5,852 nt of DNA from assembly GCA_947630585.1 (NCBI GenBank), contig CANRIE010000041.1, forward strand, positions 1-5,852, read 5' to 3'. Below, one piece after another: positions 1 through 5,811 of the stretch. Both the position numbers and the translations under genes were made by a program. The notes under the pieces are model-generated. The model was not told the origin of the DNA. It did no database searches and was given only the letters and a program-made list of their open reading frames with translations. Every line of letters starts with the position of its first letter. The stretch's first letter is position 1. Origin of the DNA: an uncultured Bacilli bacterium. GTDB lineage: Bacteria; Bacillota_I; Bacilli_A; RF39; UBA660.

Positions 1-44
1 ATACATTACTCATTTCGCCCTTATACAATATAAGTTTGAGGGCA

Positions 45-264
45 ATTTTTCAATTTTAAACTGTCAAACTCAAGATTTTAACACATTTAAAAAGTGAAAG
101 TCAATAAAAGTTAAAATACTAAATATAAGTTTACATAAAAATGTCAAAATAAAATTTTTTCTAAACTTAAAAACACTACGCAAGTTTTTTTGATGCAAAT
201 AATCATTATTTTATTCTTATTCAATAAAGGCTAGATACTTATTTTTCAAAATTAAACTGTCAAA
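45..264. repeat. 24-bp imperfect direct repeat, copies at 45-68 and 241-264
   Basis: The two copies share the pattern ATTTTTCAA-(TT or AA)-TTAAACTGTCAAA and match at 22 of 24 positions; only the two central bases differ. They are 196 bp apart in the same orientation. In sequence this AT-rich short matches are common, but a 24-bp match with two differences is longer than composition alone readily gives. They could be duplicated operators, or the scars of a small element. Their function is unknown. Confidence 0.6.
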
Positions 265-270
265 GATTAA

Positions 271-300
271 TTAATCGACATTATTCGACAAAATTCGACA
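271..300. promoter_or_regulatory. Three helically phased TCGACA repeats, candidate operator
   Basis: TCGACA occurs at 275-280, 285-290 and 295-300, so the copies are exactly 10 bp apart and lie on the same face of the helix. The preceding bases are also similar (TTAA, TTAT, AAAT). The array ends 11 bp before the -10 box of the first gene and covers the place where a -35 box would sit. This is a typical position for a bound activator or repressor. No known operator (LexA, Fur, DnaA box) matches well, so the binding protein is unknown. Confidence 0.45.
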
Positions 301-308
301 AATGAGTT

Positions 309-317
309 TGGTATAGT
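309..317 (+). promoter_or_regulatory. Extended -10 promoter for the two-gene unit
   Basis: TG-G-TATAGT is an extended -10 element, with TATAGT at 312-317. No good -35 box lies 17 bp upstream, which fits an extended -10 promoter or one helped by a protein on the TCGACA repeats. Transcription would begin near position 324, giving a leader of about a dozen bases. This would exclude the upstream ATG at 322 as the start of translation. Confidence 0.45.
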
Positions 318-323
318 AATAAT

Positions 324-328
324 GGAGG
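324..328 (+). promoter_or_regulatory. Ribosome binding site that decides the start at 337
   Basis: GGAGG is followed by 8 bases and then ATG at 337. The in-frame ATG at 322-324 overlaps this site and has no Shine-Dalgarno sequence of its own, so the shorter protein is preferred. Confidence 0.7.
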
Positions 329-336
329 AAAAAAAT

Positions 337-1245
337 ATGACTGATGAATTAAAAGCAATAACTAAAAAAATTGATGTAGCATTTACTATTTATTTTTGGA
401 GTAAGAAGGAGGTAGAAACGATTTTTGTTGTAGGTTCGATGGCAAAAAATGATTATCAAGATAGGTTTGCAAATGATTATGATATTAGAGTTATTTCAAA
501 ACGAGTAACCAAGGAAGATATTGAAGATTTTAATTACTTTTTAAAACAATTATCTAAAACTTTAACAACTGATAAGATAGAGGTATCTTATTCAACTTTA
601 GTTGGTCCAGTTAATCATAAGGTATCAGATACTAAAAAGAATGTCTTAATCCATGCAATGATACATGAAAAAAGTCAAATGGATGATTTTTTGCCAGAAA
701 CTCATAAATATCAATATGGAAAAAGATATCGAATTGTTTATGGAATTGATAATTTAAAAAAATTTCGGGAGAGGACTTTCACATTAGATGATTTATTAAA
801 TGGTCATGAAGGTTTAAACTATACAATTGATATGTTAAAAAAACATGAATATCGTTACCTAGATTGGGATATTGAAAATGATAATGTAGCATTTAATTAT
901 CATGCAGTACCAATTGATAAGGACACTATTTATGAATGTTGTTTTTATTCTGTTAATAAGTTTATTGATAATTTAATGAATTATTGTAAGTTTAATGGTT
1001 ATCAAATTCCTAATCATAAAATGGATTTTACTTTAGAATTATTAGGTAGTAATATTAAAAGTCCTACTCTTTTTTTACTTGATGGATTATTTAGAAAAGA
1101 TGAAGTCTTGCTCATGAATATATTTCCTGATATAATAGATGCAACAATTAAATTGTTAGAAAAATTTCAAGAAAGGGTTCAATTATTAGATTTAATATTT
1201 GCTAAAAATATTGATAATAAAAGACGTAAATTGGTGAAAAATTAA
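337..1245 (+). CDS. Nucleotidyltransferase-fold protein with helical C-terminal part
   Basis: This 302-residue protein probably transfers a nucleoside monophosphate to a substrate that cannot be named. Its N-terminal part has the nucleotidyltransferase signature: a strand ending in Gly33-Ser34, then Asp47-x-Asp49 within DRFANDYDI, and a likely third acidic residue Glu82 in the strand KIEVSY. The DxF-x-DYDI layout recalls ANT(6)-type adenylyltransferases, but overall similarity is too weak to call it a resistance enzyme. Residues from about 155 on look mostly helical and may form the substrate domain. No signal peptide or membrane segment is seen, so it is cytosolic. The start at ATG 337 is chosen because GGAGG at 324-328 lies 8 bases before it; an in-frame ATG at 322 overlaps that site and lacks its own. 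The stop is two bases before the next gene, pointing to joint expression. All three catalytic acids are present, so it looks active. Confidence 0.7.
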   Translation: MTDELKAITKKIDVAFTIYFWSKKEVETIFVVGSMAKNDYQDRFANDYDIRVISKRVTKEDIEDFNYFLKQLSKTLTTDKIEVSYSTLVGPVNHKVSDTKKNVLIHAMIHEKSQMDDFLPETHKYQYGKRYRIVYGIDNLKKFRERTFTLDDLLNGHEGLNYTIDMLKKHEYRYLDWDIENDNVAFNYHAVPIDKDTIYECCFYSVNKFIDNLMNYCKFNGYQIPNHKMDFTLELLGSNIKSPTLFLLDGLFRKDEVLLMNIFPDIIDATIKLLEKFQERVQLLDLIFAKNIDNKRRKLVKN

Positions 1246-1247
1246 AA

Positions 1248-2357
1248 ATGAGAAAAATGGTAGTAGATTATGATAATTCAATTGTAGCAGTTAGTAATTC
1301 AATTTTAAAATATTTTGATATTAAACCATTTCATAAAACTTTAGATGATTTAGATAAAATTTTAGAAAAAGGTTATAAAAATGTTGTTTTATTAATATTA
1401 GATGGATTAGGAAGTTATAATTTAGCAGATTCCCTAGATAAAGATGCATTTTTAAAAATACATAAAATTAGGGATATTGAAACAGTATTCCCTCCAACAA
1501 CAACTGCAGCAACAACCTCTTATTTAACAGGACTTACTCCTAGTGAACATAATTGGTGTGGCTGGGACATGTATTTTAAAGATACTGATGAAACAATAGC
1601 TTTATATCCAAATAAACTAAAAGATTCTGATTTAAAACCTAAACTAAATGTTAAAGATCGAAGTTATATGAAGTTTAAAAGTTTAGTTGATTTAATAAAT
1701 GAAAAAGGTAATGATAAAGCTTATTATGCTTATCCGTTTGATGATTTGAATCCTTGTTTAAATTTACATGAAGTAACAAGAAGAATAAAGGATTTATGTA
1801 GAGAGGACGGGAAAAAGTTTATTTATGCATACATTGAAAATCCTGATAAATTATTTCATCAATATGGCATACATTCTATAAAATCTATTAAAGAAATTGA
1901 AAATATAAATGCTGAAATTGAAAAAATGGCTAAAACTCTTAAAGATACAATTTTAATTATCTCGGCAGACCATGGACTTGTAAAAGTTAAACATGTTAAC
2001 ATTAAAGAAAGTATTCCAGAGTTATACAATATGTTAGAAAGAACAACGGCTCTTGAACCACGTGCTACAGCTATAAAGTTAAAAGATAATGTTAAAAAGG
2101 AAGATTTTGAAGAGGTATTTGCTAAGTATTTAAAAAATTCTTTTCGGTTGTTAACCAAAGATGAAGTTTTTGAGTATGGTTTATTTGGACCAAAGAGAAG
2201 TAGTTATTTAGAAGATACCTTAGGTGATTATTTAATTGTTGCAACTAGAAATACTTGTTTAAATTATGATGAAAACTCCCCTATTTTTAAAGCTAATCAT
2301 GCAGGATTTACAAAAAAAGAAATGCAAGTTCCTTTAATTATTGTTGAGAGAAAATAG
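1248..2357 (+). CDS. Alkaline-phosphatase superfamily phosphodiesterase / nucleotide pyrophosphatase
   Basis: This 369-residue protein belongs to the type I phosphodiesterase/nucleotide pyrophosphatase group (Pfam Phosphodiest type). The family uses two metal ions, usually zinc, and a threonine nucleophile to cleave phosphodiester or pyrophosphate bonds. The residues can be followed in order: Asp52 in LILDGLG, the nucleophile in the PTTTAA stretch (Thr85 by its spacing to the TG of YLTGL), Asp200 and His204 in NPDKLFHQYG, Asp241-His242 in SADHG, and His351 in NHAG. The full set of expected ligands is present, and the length is normal for a stand-alone catalytic domain. There is no signal peptide, so unlike many relatives it should act in the cytosol. 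ATG 1248 follows the previous stop by two bases, with GGTGA at 1233-1237 inside the upstream gene as ribosome site, so translational coupling is likely. The substrate is unknown; the neighbouring nucleotidyltransferase makes a nucleotidylated compound or protein a reasonable guess only. Confidence 0.8.
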   Translation: MRKMVVDYDNSIVAVSNSILKYFDIKPFHKTLDDLDKILEKGYKNVVLLILDGLGSYNLADSLDKDAFLKIHKIRDIETVFPPTTTAATTSYLTGLTPSEHNWCGWDMYFKDTDETIALYPNKLKDSDLKPKLNVKDRSYMKFKSLVDLINEKGNDKAYYAYPFDDLNPCLNLHEVTRRIKDLCREDGKKFIYAYIENPDKLFHQYGIHSIKSIKEIENINAEIEKMAKTLKDTILIISADHGLVKVKHVNIKESIPELYNMLERTTALEPRATAIKLKDNVKKEDFEEVFAKYLKNSFRLLTKDEVFEYGLFGPKRSSYLEDTLGDYLIVATRNTCLNYDENSPIFKANHAGFTKKEMQVPLIIVERK

Positions 2358-2362
2358 GAATG

Positions 2363-2402
2363 TTGTGCAAAATTGAATAAATATCGCTGGAATTTTGTGC
2401 AA
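2363..2402 (+). other. Hairpin just after the phosphodiesterase gene
   Basis: Bases 2363-2374 can pair with 2391-2402 over 12 positions including two G-U pairs, leaving a 16-base loop. It begins six bases after the stop codon. It is followed by A rather than T, so it is not a standard intrinsic terminator; it could protect the 3' end of the mRNA. The two arms are also direct copies of TTGTGCAAAA, so the structure may be a by-product of the repeat family in this gap. Confidence 0.35.
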
Positions 2403-2572
2403 AAAGATGTAAAAAGATATTTAAGAGAAAAGAATTAGACTATATAAAGAAATAAATGCAAGCTTATTTAAGTATAATAAATAAAAAATGCAAATTTTGT
2501 GTGAAAATATGCTTTAAAAAGTGCTATTTTTGTGAAAATGCCTACTTGGTTTTATGCTATTTTTGTGATAAT
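2363..2572. repeat. Degenerate TTGTG-AAAA repeats before the ATPase gene
   Basis: TTGTGCAAAA occurs at 2363-2372 and 2395-2404, 32 bp apart. A related set follows: TTTTGTGTGAAAAT ending at 2508, TGCTATTTTTGTGAAAAT at 2522-2539, and TGCTATTTTTGTGATAAT at 2555-2572. The last two match at 17 of 18 positions with a 33-bp period, and the GTGAAAAT cores of the last three are 31 and 33 bp apart. The final copy contains TG-T-GATAAT, which could serve as an extended -10 box for the ATPase gene. The repeats may be operator sites or relics of earlier insertions; no protein partner is known. Confidence 0.5.
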
Positions 2573-2584
2573 ATCTATTTGAAG

Positions 2585-3933
2585 ATGAAAAAACGACTAG
2601 ATTAAAAAGAAAAATAGATGATTATTTGGTTGAATGGAAAAACGAAAAAGGCCATGTTCCTTTAATAATTAAAGGAGCAAGACAAATAGGAAAAACTAAT
2701 GCAATTAGAAACTTTGGTGAGAAAAATTATAAAGTTTATATCGAAATAAATTTTGCTTTACAACCTCAGTTTTTAAATATTTTTGAACAAGGATTTGAAG
2801 TTGATACTATTATTAAGAATATTTCCTTAAAATTACCTAATATAGATATTATTCCAAATGAAACATTAATTTTCTTTGATGAAATGCAAGAATGTCCAAG
2901 TGCATCAACATCTCTTAAGGCTTTCAATATGGATAAACGATTTGATGTGATTTGTTCAGGTTCATTAATGGAGATTAATTATAAAAAAATAGGGTCTAAT
3001 AGTGTTGGTAACAAAATGGATTATATAATGTATTCAATGGATTTTGAAGAATTTTTATGGGCAAAAGGATATAAGGATTCTCAGATAGAAGATTTATATT
3101 TATATATGAAAGAATTAAAACCTTTACCTAAAATGATGTATGATGTGTTACTTGAAAGTTTCAAAGACTATATGATAGTTGGAGGAATGCCTAATATTGT
3201 TAGTCATTTTATTGAAAACAAGAATTATAGTGGTATTTTAAAGATGTAACAACAAATTATCCTTGATTATGAAGAAGATATAACAAAATATGCTAATGGT
3301 TTAGACTATGCTAAAATATTAAGTGTTTATAGGCAAATACCAGTTTTTTTAGGAAAAGATAATAAAAAGTTTCAAATAAGCAAAATTAAAGAAGGAGCTA
3401 GAAATCGTGAATATGTTGGTGTTATAGACTGGTTAAAAAATGCTGGAATTATTAATGTTAGTTATGGTTTAGCACAGTTAAGTTTACCATTAAAAGGCAA
3501 TTATAATCCTGAAAATTATAGATTATATTTTGGAGATACTGGATTACTTATAGGTTCTTTAGATGAAGAAGCCCAAGAAGATTTAAGAAACAATGAAAAT
3601 TTTAATACCTATAAAGGTGCTATTTATGAAAATTTAATAGGAGATATGCTAGTAAAAGCAGGATATGATTTATATTTTTATAGAAATGATAATCAAAGAA
3701 TTGAAATGGATTTTTTCGCGAGAGATGTTAAATCATTGATTCCAGTTGAGGTAAAGAATCGTGATAATAGCACCACATCACTTAATAAATTAATAGATAG
3801 CAAGGCTTCTAGTGATATAAAATATGGAATAAAATTATGTAATAAAAATATTGGTTTTAATGGAAAATTTTATACTTTCCCCTATTTTATGACCTTTCTT
3901 CTTAAAAGATTTTTAAAAGAAAAGACTATGTAA
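2585..3933 (+). pseudogene. Broken AAA+ ATPase with DUF4143 / PD-(D/E)XK-like C-terminus (COG1373 type)
   Basis: This is one nearly complete gene of about 444 codons, interrupted but otherwise well kept. In order it shows Walker A GARQIGKT (2674-2697), Walker B LIFFDE (2866-2883), a CSGS sensor-like motif (2953-2964), the MYSMDFEEFLWAKGY segment, and a DUF4143 tail. The tail carries a nuclease-like EMD (3703-3711) and EVK (3748-3756), resembling the PD-(D/E)XK core. These ATPases are often multicopy in genomes and their role is unsettled. Two lesions are visible. First, TAA at 3247-3249 interrupts the frame at a position where relatives usually have Gln, so one C-to-T change explains it; the frame continues cleanly to 3933. 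Second, the body frame has no ATG: LKRKIDDYL begins at 2602, but the only nearby ATG (2585) is one base out of frame. One more A in the six-A run after it would join them. TTG 2626 lies inside the conserved N-terminus with no ribosome site and is not a credible start. The two halves might survive as separate peptides, but a pseudogene is more likely. Confidence 0.8.
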
Positions 3934-4103
3934 AAATTAAGTGATATTCACTCTATAAAATCTAGTAATAAAAGTATAGTATGTTATAAATAACTATTAT
4001 GCTTGAATCTAATTTTATAATTATAAAACTGAAGATAATGAAAAAAATGTAAATTTCCGTAATTCTTATAAATAGAAATCTAAAAAATTAAATTATAAAA
4101 ATA
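3934..4103. other. Gap after the broken ATPase, no gene seen
   Basis: No open frame of note is present. The sequence just after the ATPase stop resembles that after the 5' part of the relic terminator at 5776-5811: GACTATGT is kept, but the matching right arm is lost here. This copy's terminator therefore seems eroded; only a 5-bp hairpin (AGTGA-TAT-TCACT) remains. A 16-bp A/T palindrome at 4013-4028 is probably chance. Confidence 0.4.
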
Positions 4104-4132
4104 TTGTATTTTAATTTTTCATATGTTAGAAT
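4104..4132 (+). promoter_or_regulatory. Promoter of the gene with C-terminal repeats
   Basis: TTGTAT (4104-4109) is separated by 17 bp from TAGAAT (4127-4132), and TG at 4124-4125 makes it an extended -10 element. Transcription would start near 4139, shortly before the ribosome binding site. The upstream ATG at 4123 would then lie outside the mRNA. Confidence 0.55.
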
Positions 4133-4144
4133 ATGTTCGTAAAT

Positions 4145-4150
4145 GGAGGT
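4145..4150 (+). promoter_or_regulatory. Ribosome binding site that decides the start at 4159
   Basis: GGAGGT lies 8 bases before ATG 4159. The alternative in-frame ATG at 4123 has no such site and overlaps the -10 region of the promoter. Confidence 0.75.
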
Positions 4151-4158
4151 TTGAGTTT

Positions 4159-4770
4159 ATGAAAAAGATAATTCCAAATGGAACAAATGTATTAATATTT
4201 AATAAAACAGATAGTCAAGAAAAAAATGATGAAACAAAGTTTATTAAAGGAGTAATAATTAATAGTTGGAAGGCTGATGATTTAGTTTATCAGGAAATTT
4301 CATGGAATGGACAAATATATGAAGTTCAAGGAGAAGATGGAAAAATTTATAAAGTAACATATGGAAATGCAATTATTGGTGATTTTTATATAAAAACACT
4401 TGTTGATTATTTAAAACATGTTAGATCTTTAATGGAAAATAATCGTGAAAAAATTGATGATTTAAATACGAAAAATGCAATTTTTACTAATCTTTTATTA
4501 TCTTTAACAAATGATAAAAAAGTAGAAAAAGATAAAGATTCAACTCGTTCTGGTTATGGTAACGATAGTGACGATATTGCTGAGCGTATAAAAGGTTTTG
4601 AATATAGGCCAGAAGATAAGGAGAGCATATTAGAATATTATCAAAAAAAATCTTTATTTCCAAATTATAGTGGTTATACTCCTGGTGATGCTGATGATAT
4701 TGCTGAACGTATGAATGGTTTTAAATATAGACCAGAAAATAAAGAGAAAATATTAAAATATTATAAATAA
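4159..4770 (+). CDS. Unrecognised 203-residue protein with two C-terminal repeats
   Basis: I do not recognise this family. Residues 1-80 look beta-rich with several Gly turns (PNGTNVLIF, then GEDGKIYKVTYGNAIIGD), which would suit a small barrel-like fold; that is inference. Residues 80-106 look helical and charged and may form a short coiled coil. A Lys/Asp-rich linker (118-130) leads to two copies of a motif at 136-162 and 177-203. The shared pattern is DxDDIAER-x2-GF-x-YRPE-x-KE-x-IL-x-YY, preceded in both by SGY. The copies start 41 residues apart and match at 65 of 78 bases over 26 codons, so they come from a tandem duplication. The second copy ends exactly at the C-terminus. There is no signal peptide or membrane segment. 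The gene has its own promoter and terminator, so it is expressed alone. The start at 4159 is fixed by GGAGGT; a start at 4123 would add 12 residues. Confidence 0.7.
   Translation: MKKIIPNGTNVLIFNKTDSQEKNDETKFIKGVIINSWKADDLVYQEISWNGQIYEVQGEDGKIYKVTYGNAIIGDFYIKTLVDYLKHVRSLMENNREKIDDLNTKNAIFTNLLLSLTNDKKVEKDKDSTRSGYGNDSDDIAERIKGFEYRPEDKESILEYYQKKSLFPNYSGYTPGDADDIAERMNGFKYRPENKEKILKYYK
4564..4767 (+). repeat. Two coding repeats encoding the DDIAER-YRPE-KE-IL-YY motif
   Basis: The units lie at 4564-4644 and 4687-4767, 123 bp apart and in the same frame. They are about 83 percent identical in bases over the first 26 codons. Conserved residues are concentrated in DDIAER, GF, YRPE and YY. Such a repeat could be a peptide-binding or oligomerisation module. 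Confidence 0.7.
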
Positions 4771-4773
4771 AAT

Positions 4774-4815
4774 AAAAATACAAGTTAAATATAAAGAAAC
4801 TTAACTTGTATTTTT
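4774..4815 (+). terminator. Intrinsic terminator after the repeat-protein gene
   Basis: A perfect 15-bp inverted repeat (4774-4788 with 4801-4815) encloses a 12-base loop and starts four bases after the stop codon. The right arm ends in five T. The left arm starts with five A, so it could also stop transcription coming from the other side. Confidence 0.75.
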
Positions 4816-4869
4816 GGTGTTTGATAAAAAAACTACTATATAGTAAAAAATTAAGATAATCGTTTTATA

Positions 4870-4898
4870 TTGACTTTTAAGTTAAGTTTTTTTATAAT
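4870..4898 (+). promoter_or_regulatory. Near-consensus sigma-70/sigma-A promoter
   Basis: TTGACT (4870-4875) and a perfect TATAAT (4893-4898) are separated by exactly 17 bp. Transcription would start near 4905, leaving a leader of about 18 bases that contains the ribosome site. It is the strongest promoter in the window by match to consensus. A 12-bp palindrome TACTATATAGTA lies upstream (4834-4845) and occurs again inside the gene (5049-5060). Confidence 0.75.
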
Positions 4899-4906
4899 CT
4901 CTCTCT

Positions 4907-4914
4907 AAGAGGAG
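4907..4914 (+). promoter_or_regulatory. Ribosome binding site that decides the start at 4923
   Basis: AAGAGGAG is followed by 8 bases and ATG 4923. A GTG at 4914 is in frame but overlaps this site, so it cannot be the start that the site serves. Confidence 0.7.
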
Positions 4915-4922
4915 TGATAGTT

Positions 4923-5513
4923 ATGGTTGAACATATATATGATACTATTGATGATAAAATGGTTAGATTTTCTTCGTATTATATTATTTATAATAATAGA
5001 ATCTATAAAACTGATAATGAAAACTATGATAAACAATTAAAAAATTGTTACTATATAGTAAAACTAGGTTCTAATATAAAAAATAAATTAGTTGTAAAAC
5101 AGAAAAGTAATTATGAATGGTTACCTAAAACAAAAATTTTATATAGTTTAGATGAACTTATCAATTTAATATGTGAAAATGAAGATAATTATATATGTAT
5201 GCGAGGTTTTAGTCGCAGTCTAATTGGAAGAATTAATACTAGAATGAGATTATTGAAAAATAAAAATATTGGTCTTTGTAACTCTTTAGATGAAGAAGCA
5301 AATCTAGGCGTTCTTGAAACTAAAAAACTAGATATTCCATATTGCAAAAGAAGAACTAGTTTAGGTTTTGCTTTAGAATTAAAAGATAAACTTACTAAAA
5401 TAATGTCTTTTAATCTAACTGATGATGAAAAGAAAGACAAAGTAATTGAATTACTAATGGAATATGGTTTACTTGAAAAAGAAGATATTAAAATAAAAAA
5501 ATTTGATATGTAA
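4923..5513 (+). CDS. Unrecognised 196-residue Tyr/Lys-rich protein
   Basis: I do not recognise this protein and give no function. Residues 15-50 are Tyr-rich and look like beta strands (SSYYIIYNNRIYKT, NCYYIVKLG). The middle has a helix-like LDELINLI (about 76-83) followed by a basic stretch rich in Arg (MRGFSRSLIGRINTRMRLL, about 93-111). The C-terminal 40 residues look helical and charged (LTDDEKKDKVIELLMEYGLL). There is no signal peptide, membrane segment or enzyme motif that I can see. The basic centre might contact nucleic acid, which is a guess. ATG 4923 is chosen over the in-frame GTG 4914 because of AAGAGGAG 8 bases upstream. The gene has a near-consensus promoter of its own, so it is probably well expressed and not part of an operon. 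No clear terminator directly follows it. Confidence 0.65.
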   Translation: MVEHIYDTIDDKMVRFSSYYIIYNNRIYKTDNENYDKQLKNCYYIVKLGSNIKNKLVVKQKSNYEWLPKTKILYSLDELINLICENEDNYICMRGFSRSLIGRINTRMRLLKNKNIGLCNSLDEEANLGVLETKKLDIPYCKRRTSLGFALELKDKLTKIMSFNLTDDEKKDKVIELLMEYGLLEKEDIKIKKFDM

Positions 5514-5631
5514 ACAATTGATTTAAAAGAGTGACTTGAGAAAGATTTACTTAAAGCAAATAAAATTATCTTTAATTGATGATAAATAGAAAGAATAACT
5601 TTAAAAAGAAAAGTGAAATATTACATTATAA
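5514..5631. other. AT-rich gap before the ATPase relic
   Basis: No gene is seen. Weak similarity to the ATPase coding sequence may reach back to about 5605, after allowing a one-base gap, but it is not convincing further upstream. Confidence 0.4.
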
Positions 5632-5784
5632 CTTAACAAATTAATAGATAGTAAGGCTTCTAGTGATATAAAGTATGAATTTAAATTATGCAATAAAAAT
5701 ATTGATATTAACGGGAAATTTTATACTTTTTCCTATTTTATGATCGTTCTATTAAAATGATTTTTAAAGAAAAAAACTATGTAA
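5632..5784 (+). pseudogene. Relic of a second DUF4143 ATPase, 3' end only
   Basis: This stretch aligns without gaps to 3781-3933, the last 51 codons of the broken ATPase gene, with 131 of 153 bases identical. Translated, 41 of 50 residues match (LNKLIDSKASSDIKY and NGKFYTF are shared), and both copies end in KTM plus TAA. Here an AGA codon has become TGA at 5758-5760. The rest of the gene is missing upstream. Many of the base differences are silent, so both lineages were under selection for protein sequence before this one decayed. It cannot encode a working protein. Confidence 0.85.
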
Positions 5785-5811
5785 AAAAATAAATGACATA
5801 GTCTATTTTTT
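5776..5811 (+). terminator. Terminator of the ATPase relic
   Basis: ACTATGT (5776-5782) pairs with ACATAGT (5796-5802) around a 13-base loop, and six T follow at 5806-5811. The left arm overlaps the last codons of the relic. The first ATPase copy keeps the left arm but has lost the right one. Confidence 0.55.

Larger units (their letters stand above)
1..308. other. AT-rich non-coding region upstream of the first gene
   Basis: I see no convincing gene in this stretch. Frame 2 is open from the left edge to a TGA at 95-97, about 31 codons, which is compatible with chance or with the tail of an upstream gene. TGTCAAA occurs three times (62-68, 142-148, 258-264); two of these lie inside a longer 24-bp direct repeat. 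Read on the minus strand these are TTTGACA, a -35-like string, but I could not pair any of them with a good -10 box at normal spacing. A weak hairpin (AAACTT 163-168 with AAGTTT 182-187, followed by seven T) could be an old terminator. No RNA gene or riboswitch was recognised. Confidence 0.6.

Noticed and set aside
1..13. Start of a divergent minus-strand gene (ATG at 13-11 after AAGGG)
   Set aside because: Only four codons would be visible, the spacing of AAGGG to ATG is short, and no good minus-strand promoter could be placed.
163..191. Intrinsic terminator in the first intergenic region
   Set aside because: The stem is only 6 bp, all but two pairs are A-T, and no gene is seen upstream of it on the plus strand.
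1859..2158. 99-codon open frame on the minus strand
   Set aside because: It lies wholly inside the well-supported phosphodiesterase gene, opposite its catalytic DHG motif, and has no ribosome site or family resemblance.
2363..2572. CRISPR array
   Set aside because: The repeats are short and degenerate, there are only two to three per cluster, and no cas gene is present.
2626..3249. Separate short ATPase gene starting at TTG 2626
   Set aside because: The conserved N-terminal sequence begins upstream at 2602, TTG 2626 has no ribosome site, and the same frame continues past the stop into the rest of the ATPase.
3646..3933. Independent 95-residue gene
   Set aside because: The homologous frame is open from 3250 on and matches the DUF4143 tail; ATG 3646 is an internal Met of the ATPase with no ribosome site.
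4013..4028. 16-bp perfect A/T palindrome as an operator
   Set aside because: It consists only of A and T, and a palindrome of this length is expected by chance about once in a window of this composition.
5189..5440. 83-codon open frame on the minus strand
   Set aside because: It is a shadow of the gene at 4923-5513, and has no promoter or ribosome site of its own.
5758..5760. TGA read as tryptophan (Mollicutes code)
   Set aside because: The aligned codon in the other copy is AGA (Arg), and the intact genes use TGG with no in-frame TGA.
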